NCBI RefSeq assembly: GCF_003999975.1
Contig: NZ_RJAC01000001.1
Location: 62,001-126,000 of the forward strand
Source of the DNA: Actinoplanes solisilvae
GTDB taxonomy: Bacteria; Actinomycetota; Actinomycetes; Mycobacteriales; Micromonosporaceae
Length of the DNA stretch: 64,000 nt
Direction of reading: 5' to 3'
Shown here: positions 24,196 through 35,394 of the stretch, piece after piece
Layout of the letters: each line of letters opens with the position of its first letter
Position numbering within the stretch: the stretch's first letter is position 1
Program-made: the position numbers and the translations under genes
Notes under the pieces: generated by a model
Told to the model about the DNA's origin: nothing
The model's database searches: none
Seen by the model: only the letters and a program-made list of their open reading frames with translations

Positions 24196-25197
24196 CTAGT
24201 CACGCTCCCGGGTGAGCCGGCGCTGCAGCAGGGTGAGCAGCACGATGATGAGGAACAGCACGAACGAGATCGCCGCGCCCGCGCCGTAGTCGAAGTCGCG
24301 GAACGCGGTGCGGTAGGACAGGAACGCGGGGGTCAGCGTGGTCTTGGCCGGGTTGCCCTGACTCATCACGTAGATCTGGTCGAAGACCTGCCACGTGCCG
24401 ATCAGCCCCAGCGTCACGACCAGGAACGTCGTTGGCCGCAACTGGGGCAGGATCACGTGCCGCAGTAACTGCCACCGGGTCGCGCCGTCGATGCGGCCGG
24501 CCTCCTCGAGCTGCACCGGGACGTTCTGCAACGCGGCCAGGAACATCACCATGAACGTGCCCGAGGTGGTCCAGACGACGAGCGTGATGATCGCGCACAT
24601 CGCCACGCTCGGGCCCGACAGCCAGTCCCACCAGGTCAGACCGAACACGCTGTGCTCGACCAGGAACGCGGGCGGGTCGCCGACGATCAGGTGAACGAGC
24701 CCGCGCGGATCCGAGAACCACTGTGGACCGCGAACGCCGAAGACGGCCAGGATCGCGTTGATCGCGCCGCCGTTGGCGAACAGGAACAGGAAGACGACAC
24801 TGATCGCAACCGAGCTCGTCACGGACGGGAAGTAGAACGCCGTACGGAAGAAGCCTCTGCGTTTGTTCACGACCAGTGCGAGCCCGAGCGCGAGCACGGT
24901 CTGGATCGGCACGACCATGAACACGTAGTACGCGTTGTTCCGGATGCTGGTCATGAAGTCATGGCGGGTCAGCCCGTCGTCGGTGAACAACCTCGTGTAG
25001 TTGTCGACCCCGGCGAACGGCACACTCCCGGTGAACGGGCTGCCCTGCCCGTTCCAGCGGGTGAAGCTGACGAAGAGCGCCATCAGGATCGGCAGCAGCA
25101 TGAAGAGGCCGAGGATCATCACGGCCGGGGCAACGAAGAGCCAACCGGCGGCCCGCTCGTTACCCCGGATGCCACGGCCCCGGATGCCACGGGGCAT
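24196..25197 (-). CDS. Carbohydrate ABC transporter permease (MalF type)
   Basis: 333-residue permease with six or more helices and the CUT1 EAA motif QLEEAGRIDGATRWQLLRHV followed by ILPQLRPT. A periplasmic-side loop between the first two helices carries TRWNGQGSPFTGSVPFAGVDNY, typical of the MalF/UgpA type. It starts 2 bases after the binding-protein stop and abuts the MalG gene, so the three are one operon. Confidence 0.93.
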   Translation of the reverse strand: MPRGIRGRGIRGNERAAGWLFVAPAVMILGLFMLLPILMALFVSFTRWNGQGSPFTGSVPFAGVDNYTRLFTDDGLTRHDFMTSIRNNAYYVFMVVPIQTVLALGLALVVNKRRGFFRTAFYFPSVTSSVAISVVFLFLFANGGAINAILAVFGVRGPQWFSDPRGLVHLIVGDPPAFLVEHSVFGLTWWDWLSGPSVAMCAIITLVVWTTSGTFMVMFLAALQNVPVQLEEAGRIDGATRWQLLRHVILPQLRPTTFLVVTLGLIGTWQVFDQIYVMSQGNPAKTTLTPAFLSYRTAFRDFDYGAGAAISFVLFLIIVLLTLLQRRLTRERD

Positions 25198-25199
25198 GG

Positions 25200-26444
25200 T
25201 CAGCCGCCCAGCGCCGACTTGGCGTTCTTGTCGAAGCGCTGCAGGACCGCCTTGGGGTCGGCGGTCTGCAGACCCTGCAGGCCCGTGTCAAGGTCGGCCA
25301 GCACACTGTCCATCTTGGGCGCGTTGACCGGACCCTGGGCATATTGCGCGCCGGCGACGAAGGCCGCGTCGTCCGGGTTCTGCTGCTGGTAGGTCGCCTG
25401 AGCGTCCTGCCGCGACGGCATCACGCCGAACGCCTTGCTGAACGCGAGCTGCTGGTCGGCGCTGGTCATGGACTGCACGAAGGCGACCGCCTGCTGCTTG
25501 AACTGGCTCTTGGCGGCGATCCCCCAGCACTGCGTGAAGCTCAGCGTGCCCTTGCCCTTGGGACCGGCCGGCAGCTCTTTCACGGTGTACTTGATGTTCG
25601 GGAAGTCGGCCTCGAGCGCACCCTTGATCCAGTTGCCCTCGATCGCCATCGCGGCCTTGCCCTTGCCGAACGCCTCACCGGCCCAGCCCGCGTCCATCGC
25701 CTTCGGATACTTGGCCAGACCGTCCTTGAGCAGCCCCTGCACATAGGTGAGGGCTTCGACGTTCTGCGGGCTGTCGGCCGTGGCCTGCTTGCCGTCGGGG
25801 CTGACCCAGTAGCCGCCGGCCTGCACGAGGAAGGCGCCGACGCGGTCGCGGGTGTCGCCGATCGCGAGCGGCGTGATGCCCTTGGCCTTGATCTTCTGGG
25901 CCGCCGAGCGCAGCTGCTCCCAGCTCGTGGGGATGTCGGCGTCGGTCAGTCCGGCCTTCTGCCACAGATCCGTGTTGATCTGCAGGGCGAGGGTCGAGGT
26001 GTCCTTCGGTACGCAGTACAGCTTGTCCTGATAGGTGAAGCTCTGCTTCAGATTCGGCAGGAACGCTTCCACCCCCGGCATGCTCTGGGCGTACGGCTCC
26101 AGGGCGCCCACACTCGCATAATCGGCGAACCGGGCCGCGTCGACGTAGAACACGTCCGGCGGGGTGCTCCCGGCCAGCGCCTGACCGAGTTGCTGCACGA
26201 TGTCCTGCGCCGGGGTGACGGTCGCCTTGCTGCCGCTGGTCGTCGCCCATTGTGCGGCCGCGTCCTGCACCGCCTTGGTCTCGGCCGGGCCCGACGAGGC
26301 GATCAGGATCTTGAGGTCGGCCGGGCCGGCGCTCTGCTGGGTGGTGGTCGAGCCGTTGTCGTCGAAGCCGCTGCCGCACGCGCTCGCCGCGACGAGCGAC
26401 CCGGCGAGCACGGCGGCCAGCGCCGCGCCGCGAAGTCCGTTCAT
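25200..26444 (-). CDS. Extracellular solute-binding lipoprotein of sugar ABC importer
   Basis: 414 residues from MNGLRGAALAAVLAGSLVAA with the lipidated Cys at about residue 23 (SAC). The ATG has GGAG nearby; a far longer upstream open frame is rejected because it runs antisense-like through lacI. The family-1 binding-protein signature is visible in PADLKILIASSGPAETKAV, SWEQLRSAAQKIKAKGITPL and the AGEAFGKGKAAMAIEGNW segment. It captures a sugar or oligosaccharide outside the membrane for the MalF/MalG-type permeases downstream. It begins 20 bases after the lacI stop. Confidence 0.93.
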   Translation of the reverse strand: MNGLRGAALAAVLAGSLVAASACGSGFDDNGSTTTQQSAGPADLKILIASSGPAETKAVQDAAAQWATTSGSKATVTPAQDIVQQLGQALAGSTPPDVFYVDAARFADYASVGALEPYAQSMPGVEAFLPNLKQSFTYQDKLYCVPKDTSTLALQINTDLWQKAGLTDADIPTSWEQLRSAAQKIKAKGITPLAIGDTRDRVGAFLVQAGGYWVSPDGKQATADSPQNVEALTYVQGLLKDGLAKYPKAMDAGWAGEAFGKGKAAMAIEGNWIKGALEADFPNIKYTVKELPAGPKGKGTLSFTQCWGIAAKSQFKQQAVAFVQSMTSADQQLAFSKAFGVMPSRQDAQATYQQQNPDDAAFVAGAQYAQGPVNAPKMDSVLADLDTGLQGLQTADPKAVLQRFDKNAKSALGG

Positions 26445-26464
26445 GGGGGTCTCCAGAGGGGATG

Positions 26465-27445
26465 TCAGGCCGTCTTGCGGACGACCAGGGATGGGGGAAG
26501 CAGAACCGTGGTCGGGGTGGACGGCGCGCGGCCGTCGAGGAGTTCGGCGAGGAGGTCGACGCAGCGGGTGGCCGCCTCCGCGAGGGGTTGACTGACGCTG
26601 GTGAGGCCGATGGCCTGGGCGACCGCGGTGTCGTCGAAGCCGACGATCGCGACGTCGCGCCCCAGTTCGCGGGCGGCCTGCAGTGCGCCGAGGGCGAGGG
26701 AGTCGCTGGCACAGACGATCGCGGTCGGCGCCTCTTCGCGCTGGAGCATCGCGCGGGCGGCGGACGCCCCGGAGTCGACGCCGTCGGTCGCCTCGGCCGA
26801 GGGCCCCCACGATCCGAGCGCGCGGTGCCATCCTTCGCGGCGGGCGTCGCCGACTCCGGAACCCGAAGGCCAGCCGAGGAACCCGACGCGGCGGTGGCCG
26901 AGCGCGAGCAGGTGTTCGGTGGCGGCGGCCGTCCCCGCCGCGTTGTCGACGTCGACCCAGGAGTGGGTCTCGGGCGCGCCCCACGGCCGGCCGAAAGTCA
27001 CGAAGGGCACGTCACGAGCGGCCAGCCAGGACGTACGAGGGTCGCCGTGGTGGGTGCTGGTCAGCACGAACGCGTCCAGGTCGTACGCCGAGAGCAGTTC
27101 GTCGTAGGTGGCGATCTCGTCGGCGTCGTCGGCCGCGGTGTAGAGCATCACCCGATAGCCGGCGAGCCCCGCGGCGTCGGTGAGGCCGTGCAGGAAACGG
27201 TCGAGCACCGAGCCGTTGATGCCGTCGCGGGCGGGCTCGATGCGCACGGCGATCAACCGCGACCGGCCCGTACGCATCTGACGGGCAGCCTGGTTGACCC
27301 GGTAGCCGAGCGCCGTGATGGCCTCGCGCACCCGCTCCCGCGTCTCCTCGCGCACCACGTCCGGCGTGTTGATCACATTGGACACGGTCTGCCGGGAGAC
27401 GCCGGCGCGGCGGGCCACCGTCGCGATCGTCACCTTTTCCACCAC
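26465..27445 (-). CDS. LacI-family transcriptional regulator
   Basis: 326 residues with a GTG start. The N-terminal LacI HTH and hinge read VTIATVARRAGVSRQTVSNV (residues 5-24) and continue to YRVNQAARQMRTG. The periplasmic-binding-protein-like effector domain follows to the end. The gene heads the importer genes on the minus strand and faces the glycosidase gene across a 122-base gap containing two related palindromes, its likely operators. It should act as a sugar-responsive repressor of both units (inference). Confidence 0.93.
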   Translation of the reverse strand: MVEKVTIATVARRAGVSRQTVSNVINTPDVVREETRERVREAITALGYRVNQAARQMRTGRSRLIAVRIEPARDGINGSVLDRFLHGLTDAAGLAGYRVMLYTAADDADEIATYDELLSAYDLDAFVLTSTHHGDPRTSWLAARDVPFVTFGRPWGAPETHSWVDVDNAAGTAAATEHLLALGHRRVGFLGWPSGSGVGDARREGWHRALGSWGPSAEATDGVDSGASAARAMLQREEAPTAIVCASDSLALGALQAARELGRDVAIVGFDDTAVAQAIGLTSVSQPLAEAATRCVDLLAELLDGRAPSTPTTVLLPPSLVVRKTA

Positions 27446-27464
27446 ATCGAACCCTTCCTAGGTC

Positions 27465-27476
27465 TTGAACGATCAA
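27465..27476. promoter_or_regulatory. LacI-type operator candidate 1
   Basis: TTGAACGATCAA, a 12-bp near-palindrome with a CG centre like many LacI-family operators, 20 bases upstream of the lacI GTG. It shares the GATCAA half-site with the site at 27494-27506. Confidence 0.6.
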
Positions 27477-27493
27477 ATTCTGATAGGGCAGGA

Positions 27494-27506
27494 TTGGATC
27501 GATCAA
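27494..27506. promoter_or_regulatory. LacI-type operator candidate 2
   Basis: TTGGATCGATCAA, a palindrome (TTGATCGATCCAA on the other strand) about 29 bases from candidate 1, in the gap between lacI and the divergent glycosidase gene. Two related sites in one divergent promoter suit coordinated repression. Confidence 0.6.
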
Positions 27507-27567
27507 GTTACGGGGTTGTTTCGCACTTTGCCTGCGCCCCGGCCCGCTGTCAACCCGGGAGTTTCGC

Positions 27568-29631
27568 GTGCCCCTTCAGCCTCTTCTGCACGATCTGGTG
27601 CCCACCCTCGCCGCGCCCACGTCGGCGCTCTCCGGGCCCGACGGTCAGATCAGGGCCGAGGGGGTGCAGGGCGTCTTCCACGCCGACTGCCGCGTTTTGT
27701 CGCTGGCCGTGCTGCTCCTCGACGGCCGCGAGGCCGAACCGATCGGCCACGCCCAGGGCGGTCCCGGCGTCACGCGCTTCGTGAGCCTGGCCCGCTGGCT
27801 CGGCAACCCGGGCCCTGACCCCACCGTTCGCATCGATCGAGTACGCCGGGTTCGCCCGGGCGCGGTCGACGAGGAGATCACGATCGTCTCGACGGCCGAC
27901 GCCCCGATCACCACGACCGTAACGATCTCAACCGCGAGCGACTTGGCGCCGATCGAAGCCGTTAAGTCTGGAAATATCGGGCAGGTCACGGGGGGCAGCA
28001 CGGTTGTAGCCGCAGACACGGTTGGAGCGGCAGGCACGGTTCGAACGGCGGGCACCGTTGGAGCGGCGGGCACGGTTCGAACGGCGGGCGGAGACGGCGG
28101 TGCCCGAGGCGGTAAGGGTGACCACGGCGGGCCCCGGAGTGACGTCAACGTGCGGATCGAGGGCGATCTCGAACGGTCGGTGACGATCGCTCCGCACAGC
28201 CGGGTCGTGTTGCGCTGGTCGTTGACCGTGGAGGACACGGGCGCCGTCATGCTGCCGGGGCTGCGCGGTGAGTTCGCGCGGCCGGCCGTCCAGGGTTCCG
28301 ACAAGCGGCTGACCCGCCTGCTCGACCAGTCCCTCGACGACCTCGCCTCGCTGCGCCTGACCACCGCGATCGACGGCGGCGACACTTTCCTCGGCGCCGG
28401 CGTGCCCTGGTATCTCACGCTCTTCGGCCGCGACAGCCTCTGGGCCGCCCGCATGATGCTGCCGCTCGGCACGGACCTTGCCCTCGGCACCCTGCGCGCG
28501 CTGGCCCGCCGCCAGGGCTCGAAGATCGACCTTGAGACCGGCGAGGCCCCCGGCAAGATCATGCACGAGCTGCGCCGGGCCGACGTGACGGTCGAGGGAC
28601 GGCTGCCCGCGGTCTACTACGGCACGATCGACGCCACCCTGCTCTGGGTCAGCCTGCTGCACGACGCCTGGCGCTGGGGCCACGACCCGGCCGAGATCGC
28701 CGACCTGATGCCCGCGCTCGAGGCCGCGCTGGGCTGGCTCGCCGACCACGCCGACCCGGACGGCGACGGATTCCTCGAATACCTCGACCCGACCGGCCGA
28801 GGCCTGGCCAACCAGGGCTGGAAGGACTCGCACGACGCGATCCGCTTCCACGACGGACGCCTGGCCGACGCACCGATCGCCCTGGCCGAGGTGCAGGCGT
28901 ACGCCTACCGGGCCGCTCTCGACGGCGCCGCCCTGCTCGACGCGTTCGGCCGTCCCGACGGTTCCCTCTGGCGGGCGTACGCCGATGCCCTCGCGGCCCG
29001 GTTCCGCGGCGCCTTCTGGGTCGACGGCTACCCGGCGATGGCCCTCGACCGCGACAAGCGCCCGGTCGACGCGCTGACCAGCAACATCGGCCACCTGCTG
29101 GGCACCGGCCTGCTGAACGCCGAGGAGGAGGCCCGGGTCGCCGCCGCGCTCGGCTCCGACGACATGTCCGGCGCCTTCGGCCTGCGCACGATGTCGGCCG
29201 CCGACGCCGGCTTCGCGCCCCTGTCGTACCACTGCGGCTCGGTCTGGGCCCACGACACGGCAATCGTCGCCGCCGGCTTGGCCAAGGCCGGCTTCCCGGT
29301 CGAGGCCGCCCGCCTGATCGACGGCCTGCTGAGCGCCGGTGAGGCCTTCGGCTTCCGTCTCCCCGAGCTCTACGCCGGCGACGCCCGAGCCGACATCACC
29401 CGCCCGATGCCCTACCCCGCCTCCTGCCACCCGCAGGCGTGGTCGGCCGCCGCCTCGGTGCTGGTGCTCCAATCGTGGCTCGGCCTCGACCCCGACGTTC
29501 CCAACGGCGTCGTCCGCCTGCGGCCCCTGCCGGACGCCCCCGAGGTCATCGGACTCCGAATCGCCGGCCACGCGGTCGACTTCACGAACGGACGACTGGT
29601 GGCATTACCGGAGGGCCTGTCCATGGTTTGA
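27568..29631 (+). CDS. Glycogen-debranching-enzyme-like glycosidase (amylo-alpha-1,6-glucosidase family)
   Basis: 687 residues with a GTG start. The N-terminal GDE_N-type beta domain runs to about residue 250, and the C-terminal (alpha/alpha)6 barrel begins near LTLFGRDSLWAARMMLPLGT, the conserved GRDSL motif of this family. Further barrel motifs are VYYGTIDATLLWVSLLHDAW, WKDSHDAIRF and WAHDTAIVAAGL. The exact bond cleaved cannot be inferred; members hydrolyse alpha-glucosidic or related links. It faces the LacI/ABC locus. Residues about 145-174 are a five-copy in-frame hexapeptide repeat inserted in the N-terminal domain. The stop codon lies at the border of palindromic element B. Confidence 0.85.
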   Translation: MPLQPLLHDLVPTLAAPTSALSGPDGQIRAEGVQGVFHADCRVLSLAVLLLDGREAEPIGHAQGGPGVTRFVSLARWLGNPGPDPTVRIDRVRRVRPGAVDEEITIVSTADAPITTTVTISTASDLAPIEAVKSGNIGQVTGGSTVVAADTVGAAGTVRTAGTVGAAGTVRTAGGDGGARGGKGDHGGPRSDVNVRIEGDLERSVTIAPHSRVVLRWSLTVEDTGAVMLPGLRGEFARPAVQGSDKRLTRLLDQSLDDLASLRLTTAIDGGDTFLGAGVPWYLTLFGRDSLWAARMMLPLGTDLALGTLRALARRQGSKIDLETGEAPGKIMHELRRADVTVEGRLPAVYYGTIDATLLWVSLLHDAWRWGHDPAEIADLMPALEAALGWLADHADPDGDGFLEYLDPTGRGLANQGWKDSHDAIRFHDGRLADAPIALAEVQAYAYRAALDGAALLDAFGRPDGSLWRAYADALAARFRGAFWVDGYPAMALDRDKRPVDALTSNIGHLLGTGLLNAEEEARVAAALGSDDMSGAFGLRTMSAADAGFAPLSYHCGSVWAHDTAIVAAGLAKAGFPVEAARLIDGLLSAGEAFGFRLPELYAGDARADITRPMPYPASCHPQAWSAAASVLVLQSWLGLDPDVPNGVVRLRPLPDAPEVIGLRIAGHAVDFTNGRLVALPEGLSMV
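28000..28089 (+). repeat. Five 18-bp in-frame tandem repeats
   Basis: Five 18-bp units encode TVVAAD, TVGAAG, TVRTAG, TVGAAG and TVRTAG within the glycosidase. Units 2/4 and 3/5 match almost exactly, so a 36-bp pair was probably duplicated after the 18-bp expansion. The insert sits in a loop of the N-terminal domain before the core continues. Confidence 0.88.
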
Positions 29632-29781
29632 CCGCGACCAGAGTCGGATTTCGCCCGTCGATGACTTGGGAGCGGTTTTGGTGGCGCCGTGCTCTTTGCG
29701 GCGTCGCCAAAACCGCTCCCAAGTCATCGGCCTCAAGGGGCGAAATCCCAGAGGAGCGGAGCGACGACCAGCAAGCTCAGC
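29631..29781. repeat. 151-bp dispersed palindromic element, copy B
   Basis: Near-identical to 9067-9217 in both flanks. The inner arms are 29659-29681 and 29707-29729 (23 bp perfect); the outer arms GGATTTCGCCC and GGGCGAAATCC are conserved. The core between the arms is the reverse complement of that in copy A (GGCGCCGTGCTCTTTGCGGC against its inverse). One stem pair differs from copy A on both sides (G-C there, C-G here). The element occupies exactly the gap between the glycosidase stop and the convergent dapB stop. Confidence 0.92.
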
Positions 29782-31504
<1,723 letters not shown>

Positions 31505-31515
31505 GGGGTCCAAGG

Positions 31516-32808
31516 TTAGCTGTGCGTCCCGAACGCCGACTCGTCGAAGGGTCCGACCACGGCCAGTGACATCGGCTGCGCGAACATCTCGGCCGCGACC
31601 TCGTTGACCTCGTCGGGGGTGACCTCGTCGACCCGGCGCAGCAACTCGTCGACCGACATGAGATCGCCATAGAGCAGCTCGGACTTGGCCAGGCGGCTCA
31701 TCCGCGAGCCGGTGTCCTCAAGGCCCAGCACGTACGCGCCCTTGGCCATGCCCTTGCCACGGGCGATCTCTTCGGCGCTGACGCCCTTGGCCGCAACCCG
31801 CTCGAGCTCGGAGCGGATGAGGTCGAGGACCTCGTCCGCCTTGCCGGGCGCGCTGCCCGCGTAGACGCCGAACAGGCCGGCGTCCGCGTACTGGCTGGCG
31901 TACGAGTAGACCGAGTAGGCCAGTCCCCGCTTCTCGCGGATCTCCTGGAAAAGCCGGCTCGACATGCCCCCGCCGAGCACGTTGTTGAGCACGCCCAGGG
32001 CGAAACGGCGCTCGTCGAGGCGGCCGATGCCGATCCCGCCGAGAACCAGGTGGCCCTGCTCGGTGTCCCGGTTGCGCACCACCGTGTGCGGCTTCTGCGT
32101 GGGTACGCGCTTCAAAGCCGGACGGGGAGCGGCCGGTGCGGCCGGTTCGGAGTCGAGGACCGTACCGGAAAGGGCTTTGCGGACGAGCCGGACGACCGTG
32201 GCGTGGTCGAGGTTGCCCGCGGCGGCGATGACGATGTTGGGCGCCTTGTAGCGACGCCGGTAGAACCCGTGGATCTGGCTGCGGGTCATCGGGGTGATCG
32301 ATTCCTCGGTCCCCGAGATCAGCCGGCCCAGCGGGTGGTTGCCGAAGATCGCCTCGGTGAAGACGTCGTGCACCTCGTCGCCGGGCTCGTCCTCGTGCAT
32401 GGCGATCTCTTCGAGGATCACGCCACGCTCGACCTCGACGTCGGCCGGCTCGATGATCGAGTCGGCCACCGCGTCACAGAGCACGTCGACCGCGAGCGGC
32501 AGGTCGGCGTCGAGCACCCGCGCGTAGTAGCAGGTGTATTCCTTCGTGGTGAAGGCGTTGGTCTCGCCGCCCACGGCCTCGATCTCCGAGGAGATCTGCA
32601 GCGCGGTGCGTTTGTGGGTGCCCTTGAAGAGCAGGTGCTCGAGGAAGTGCGAGGCGCCGGACATGCCCGGCGACTCGTCGCGCGAGCCGATGCCGACCCA
32701 GACGCCGAGGGCGGCGCTGCGGGTCGTCGGGATCGACTCGGTGACGATGCGCAGGCCGCTCGGGAGAACCGTACGCTTCGCACCGTCGGAGAGAGAAGTG
32801 GTTTTCAT
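31516..32808 (-). CDS. M16-family zinc metalloprotease
   Basis: 430 residues from MKTTSLSDGAKRTVLPSGL. A longer GTG start at 32898 would translate through the pnp terminator and is rejected. The inverted zinc motif HFLEH is intact within GASHFLEHLLFKGT, and the third ligand is the Glu in GVILEEIAMHEDEP. The second inactive-type domain follows (GGGMSSRLFQEIREKRGLAY). This single-chain form corresponds to the bacterial processing-peptidase-like M16B proteases; substrate unknown. The pnp-M16 order is conserved in actinobacteria. Confidence 0.93.
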   Translation of the reverse strand: MKTTSLSDGAKRTVLPSGLRIVTESIPTTRSAALGVWVGIGSRDESPGMSGASHFLEHLLFKGTHKRTALQISSEIEAVGGETNAFTTKEYTCYYARVLDADLPLAVDVLCDAVADSIIEPADVEVERGVILEEIAMHEDEPGDEVHDVFTEAIFGNHPLGRLISGTEESITPMTRSQIHGFYRRRYKAPNIVIAAAGNLDHATVVRLVRKALSGTVLDSEPAAPAAPRPALKRVPTQKPHTVVRNRDTEQGHLVLGGIGIGRLDERRFALGVLNNVLGGGMSSRLFQEIREKRGLAYSVYSYASQYADAGLFGVYAGSAPGKADEVLDLIRSELERVAAKGVSAEEIARGKGMAKGAYVLGLEDTGSRMSRLAKSELLYGDLMSVDELLRRVDEVTPDEVNEVAAEMFAQPMSLAVVGPFDESAFGTHS

Positions 32809-32851
32809 CCGTTTTAAGGGCGGTGGTGGGGTGGTTGGACGGGGGGTAACA

Positions 32852-32881
32852 GCGCGGGCCGGCTTTGCAGCCGGCCCGCGC
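32852..32881 (-). terminator. pnp terminator
   Basis: Perfect 13-bp stem GCGCGGGCCGGCT (32852-32864) with 32869-32881 and loop TTGC, 23 bases after the pnp stop. It separates pnp from the M16 protease gene. Confidence 0.85.
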
Positions 32882-32904
32882 GACGAACTCGTTGTCACTG
32901 CTTG

Positions 32905-35232
32905 TTACTCGCGGCGCTCGCCGCTGGGGCGGTCGCCACTGGAACGCTGGCGACGACGGCGGGGCTCGCCGCCACCCTCGCCACGCTCGCGCGGCTCACG
33001 CGGCGGACGTCCACCCTCGGCATCGGCCGGGGCGGCCGGGGCCTCCTCGCCCTCGGGGCGGACCTTGTCGAGGTAGATCTTGCCGCGGGCGTCGATGTCC
33101 GCGATGGACACCTCGACCTTGTCGCCGACGTTGAGGAAGTCCTCGACCTTGTCGACCCGCTTGCCGTCGCCCACCTTGGAGATGTGCAGCAGGCCGTCGC
33201 GGCCGGGCAGCAGCGAGATGAAGGCGCCGAACGCGGCCGTCTTCACCACGGTGCCGAGGAACTTGTCGCCGACCTTGGGCAGCGTCGGGTTGGCGATCGC
33301 GTTGATCCGCTCGACCGCGGCCTCGGCCGACGGGCCGTTGGTCGCGCCGACGTAGATCGTGCCGTCGTCCTCGATGGAGATGTCGGCGCCGGTCTCGTCC
33401 TGGATCGCGTTGATCGTCTGACCCTTCGGGCCGATGACCATGCCGATCTTGTCGACCGGGATCTTGACCGAGGTGACCCGCGGGGCGTACTCCGACATCT
33501 CGGCCGGAGCGTTGATCGCCGCTTCCATGACCTCGAGGATCGTGGTGCGGGCGTCGTGCGCCTGCTGCAGGGCACCGGCCAGCACGTCGGACGGGATGCC
33601 GTCGAGCTTGGTGTCGAGCTGCAGGGCGGTGACGAACTCGCTGGTGCCGGCGACCTTGAAGTCCATGTCACCGAACGCGTCCTCGGCGCCCAGGATGTCG
33701 GTCAGGGCGACGTACTGCGTCTTGCCGTCGACCTCGTCCGAGATCAGGCCCATCGCGATGCCGGCGACCGGCGCCTTCAGCGGCACACCGGCGCTCAGCA
33801 GCGACAGCGTCGAGGCGCAGACCGAGCCCATCGACGTCGAGCCGTTCGAGCCCAGCGCCTCCGAGACCTGCCGGATCGCGTACGGGAACTCCTCGCGCGA
33901 CGGCAGCACGGGCACCAGGGCCCGCTCGGCCAGCGCGCCGTGGCCGATCTCGCGGCGCTTCGGCGAACCCACCCGGCCGGTCTCACCGGTCGAGTACGGC
34001 GGGAAGTTGTAGTTGTGCATGTAGCGCTTGGACTTCTCGGGCGCCAGCGTGTCGAGCGACTGCTCCATGCGCAGCATGTTCAGCGTGGTGACGCCCAGGA
34101 TCTGGGTCTCGCCCCGCTCGAACAGCGCCGAGCCGTGCACCCGGGGCAGCACCCCGACCTGCGCGGTCAGCGGGCGGATGTCGCGCGGGCCGCGGCCGTC
34201 GATGCGGACCTGCTCGCGCAGGACGCGCTGACGCACCTCGGACTTGGTCAGCGACCGGAACGCGGCGCTGATCTCCTTCTCGCGACCCTCGAAACGCTCG
34301 TCGAGCAGCTCGTGTGCCTTGGCCTTGACCAGGTCGAGAGCCTCTTCGCGCTCCTGCTTGGCCGCGATCTTGAGGGCCTCGGCGGTCTCCTCGCGAACGG
34401 CCTCGGAAACGGCGGCGAAGACGTCTTCCTGGTACTCGAGGAAGACCGGGAACTCGACGGCCGGCTTCGAGGCGACCTCGGCCAGCTCGCTCTGCGCGCG
34501 GCACAGCTCGCGGATGGCGGGCTTGGCGGCCTCGAGTCCGCTCGCCACGACCTCCTCGGTCGGGGCGGTGGCGCCACCGGCGATCAGCTTGATCGCGTTG
34601 GGCGTGGCCTCGGCCTCGACCATCATGATCGCGACGTCGCCGTCACCCACGACGCGACCGGCGACCACCATGTCGAAGGTGGCCCGCTCGAGCTCGTCGA
34701 GGGTGGGGAAGGCGACCCACTGGCCGTCGATGTGCGCGACGCGGGTCGAGCCGATCGGGCCGCTGAACGGCAGGCCGGACAGCTTGGTCGACAGCGAGGC
34801 GCCGTTCATGGCGACCACGTCGTACGGGTGGGCCGGGTCGAGCGCGAGGACGGTCTCGACGACCTGGACCTCGTTGCGCAGGCCCTTGGTGAACGACGGG
34901 CGCAGCGGCCGGTCGATCAGGCGGCAGGTGAGGATCGCGTCCTCGCTGGGGCGGCCCTCACGGCGGAAGAACGAGCCGGGGATGCGACCCGCGGCGTACA
35001 TGCGCTCCTCGACGTCGACGGTCAGCGGGAAGAAGTCGAAGTGCTCCTTCGGCTGCTTGCTCGCCGTGGTCGCGGAGAGAACGACGGTGTCGCCCAGCTG
35101 GACGATGACCGAGCCGGCGGCCTGCTTGGCGAGGCGGCCGGTGGAGAAGGTGATCTCGCGGGTGCCGAACGAACCGTTGTCGATGACGGCGGTGCGAGAT
35201 TCGGTGCCGAGAGCGGTGTTCTGCTCTGTCAT
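32905..35232 (-). CDS. pnp: Polyribonucleotide nucleotidyltransferase
   Basis: 775-residue PNPase with two RNase PH domains, a linker helix domain, a KH domain ([18 protein letters not shown]) and an S1 domain ([20 protein letters not shown]). It degrades RNA from the 3' end by phosphorolysis and adds heteropolymeric tails; the Streptomyces enzyme was also called guanosine pentaphosphate synthetase I. The C-terminal tail is rich in Arg, Gly and Glu ([16 protein letters not shown]), likely RNA-binding. Lies downstream of rpsO with an intervening 196-base leader, the classical rpsO-pnp pair. Confidence 0.96.
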   Translation of the reverse strand: MTEQNTALGTESRTAVIDNGSFGTREITFSTGRLAKQAAGSVIVQLGDTVVLSATTASKQPKEHFDFFPLTVDVEERMYAAGRIPGSFFRREGRPSEDAILTCRLIDRPLRPSFTKGLRNEVQVVETVLALDPAHPYDVVAMNGASLSTKLSGLPFSGPIGSTRVAHIDGQWVAFPTLDELERATFDMVVAGRVVGDGDVAIMMVEAEATPNAIKLIAGGATAPTEEVVASGLEAAKPAIRELCRAQSELAEVASKPAVEFPVFLEYQEDVFAAVSEAVREETAEALKIAAKQEREEALDLVKAKAHELLDERFEGREKEISAAFRSLTKSEVRQRVLREQVRIDGRGPRDIRPLTAQVGVLPRVHGSALFERGETQILGVTTLNMLRMEQSLDTLAPEKSKRYMHNYNFPPYSTGETGRVGSPKRREIGHGALAERALVPVLPSREEFPYAIRQVSEALGSNGSTSMGSVCASTLSLLSAGVPLKAPVAGIAMGLISDEVDGKTQYVALTDILGAEDAFGDMDFKVAGTSEFVTALQLDTKLDGIPSDVLAGALQQAHDARTTILEVMEAAINAPAEMSEYAPRVTSVKIPVDKIGMVIGPKGQTINAIQDETGADISIEDDGTIYVGATNGPSAEAAVERINAIANPTLPKVGDKFLGTVVKTAAFGAFISLLPGRDGLLHISKVGDGKRVDKVEDFLNVGDKVEVSIADIDARGKIYLDKVRPEGEEAPAAPADAEGGRPPREPRERGEGGGEPRRRRQRSSGDRPSGERRE

Positions 35233-35394
35233 GGTGGTGCGGTACTCCTTCGTCGAGGACCCGGCGGTCTGCAGCGCGGTTTGGTTTGAGGCTGCCGGTC
35301 TTCGATCGAAGTGCCCAGGACGACCGTCCTGGGAACCACTACCGAGGACCGGTGGCTTGCCTGCTTACCGCGCGGGTCCGTGGGTGGAACAAGT

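Noticed and set aside
26445-26984. Long upstream extension of the sugar-binding protein frame
   Set aside because: It overlaps the lacI gene in another frame; a lipoprotein signal with a good start lies at 26444.
32809-32898. N-terminal extension of the M16 protease from GTG 32898
   Set aside because: It would translate through the pnp terminator hairpin and has no family similarity.
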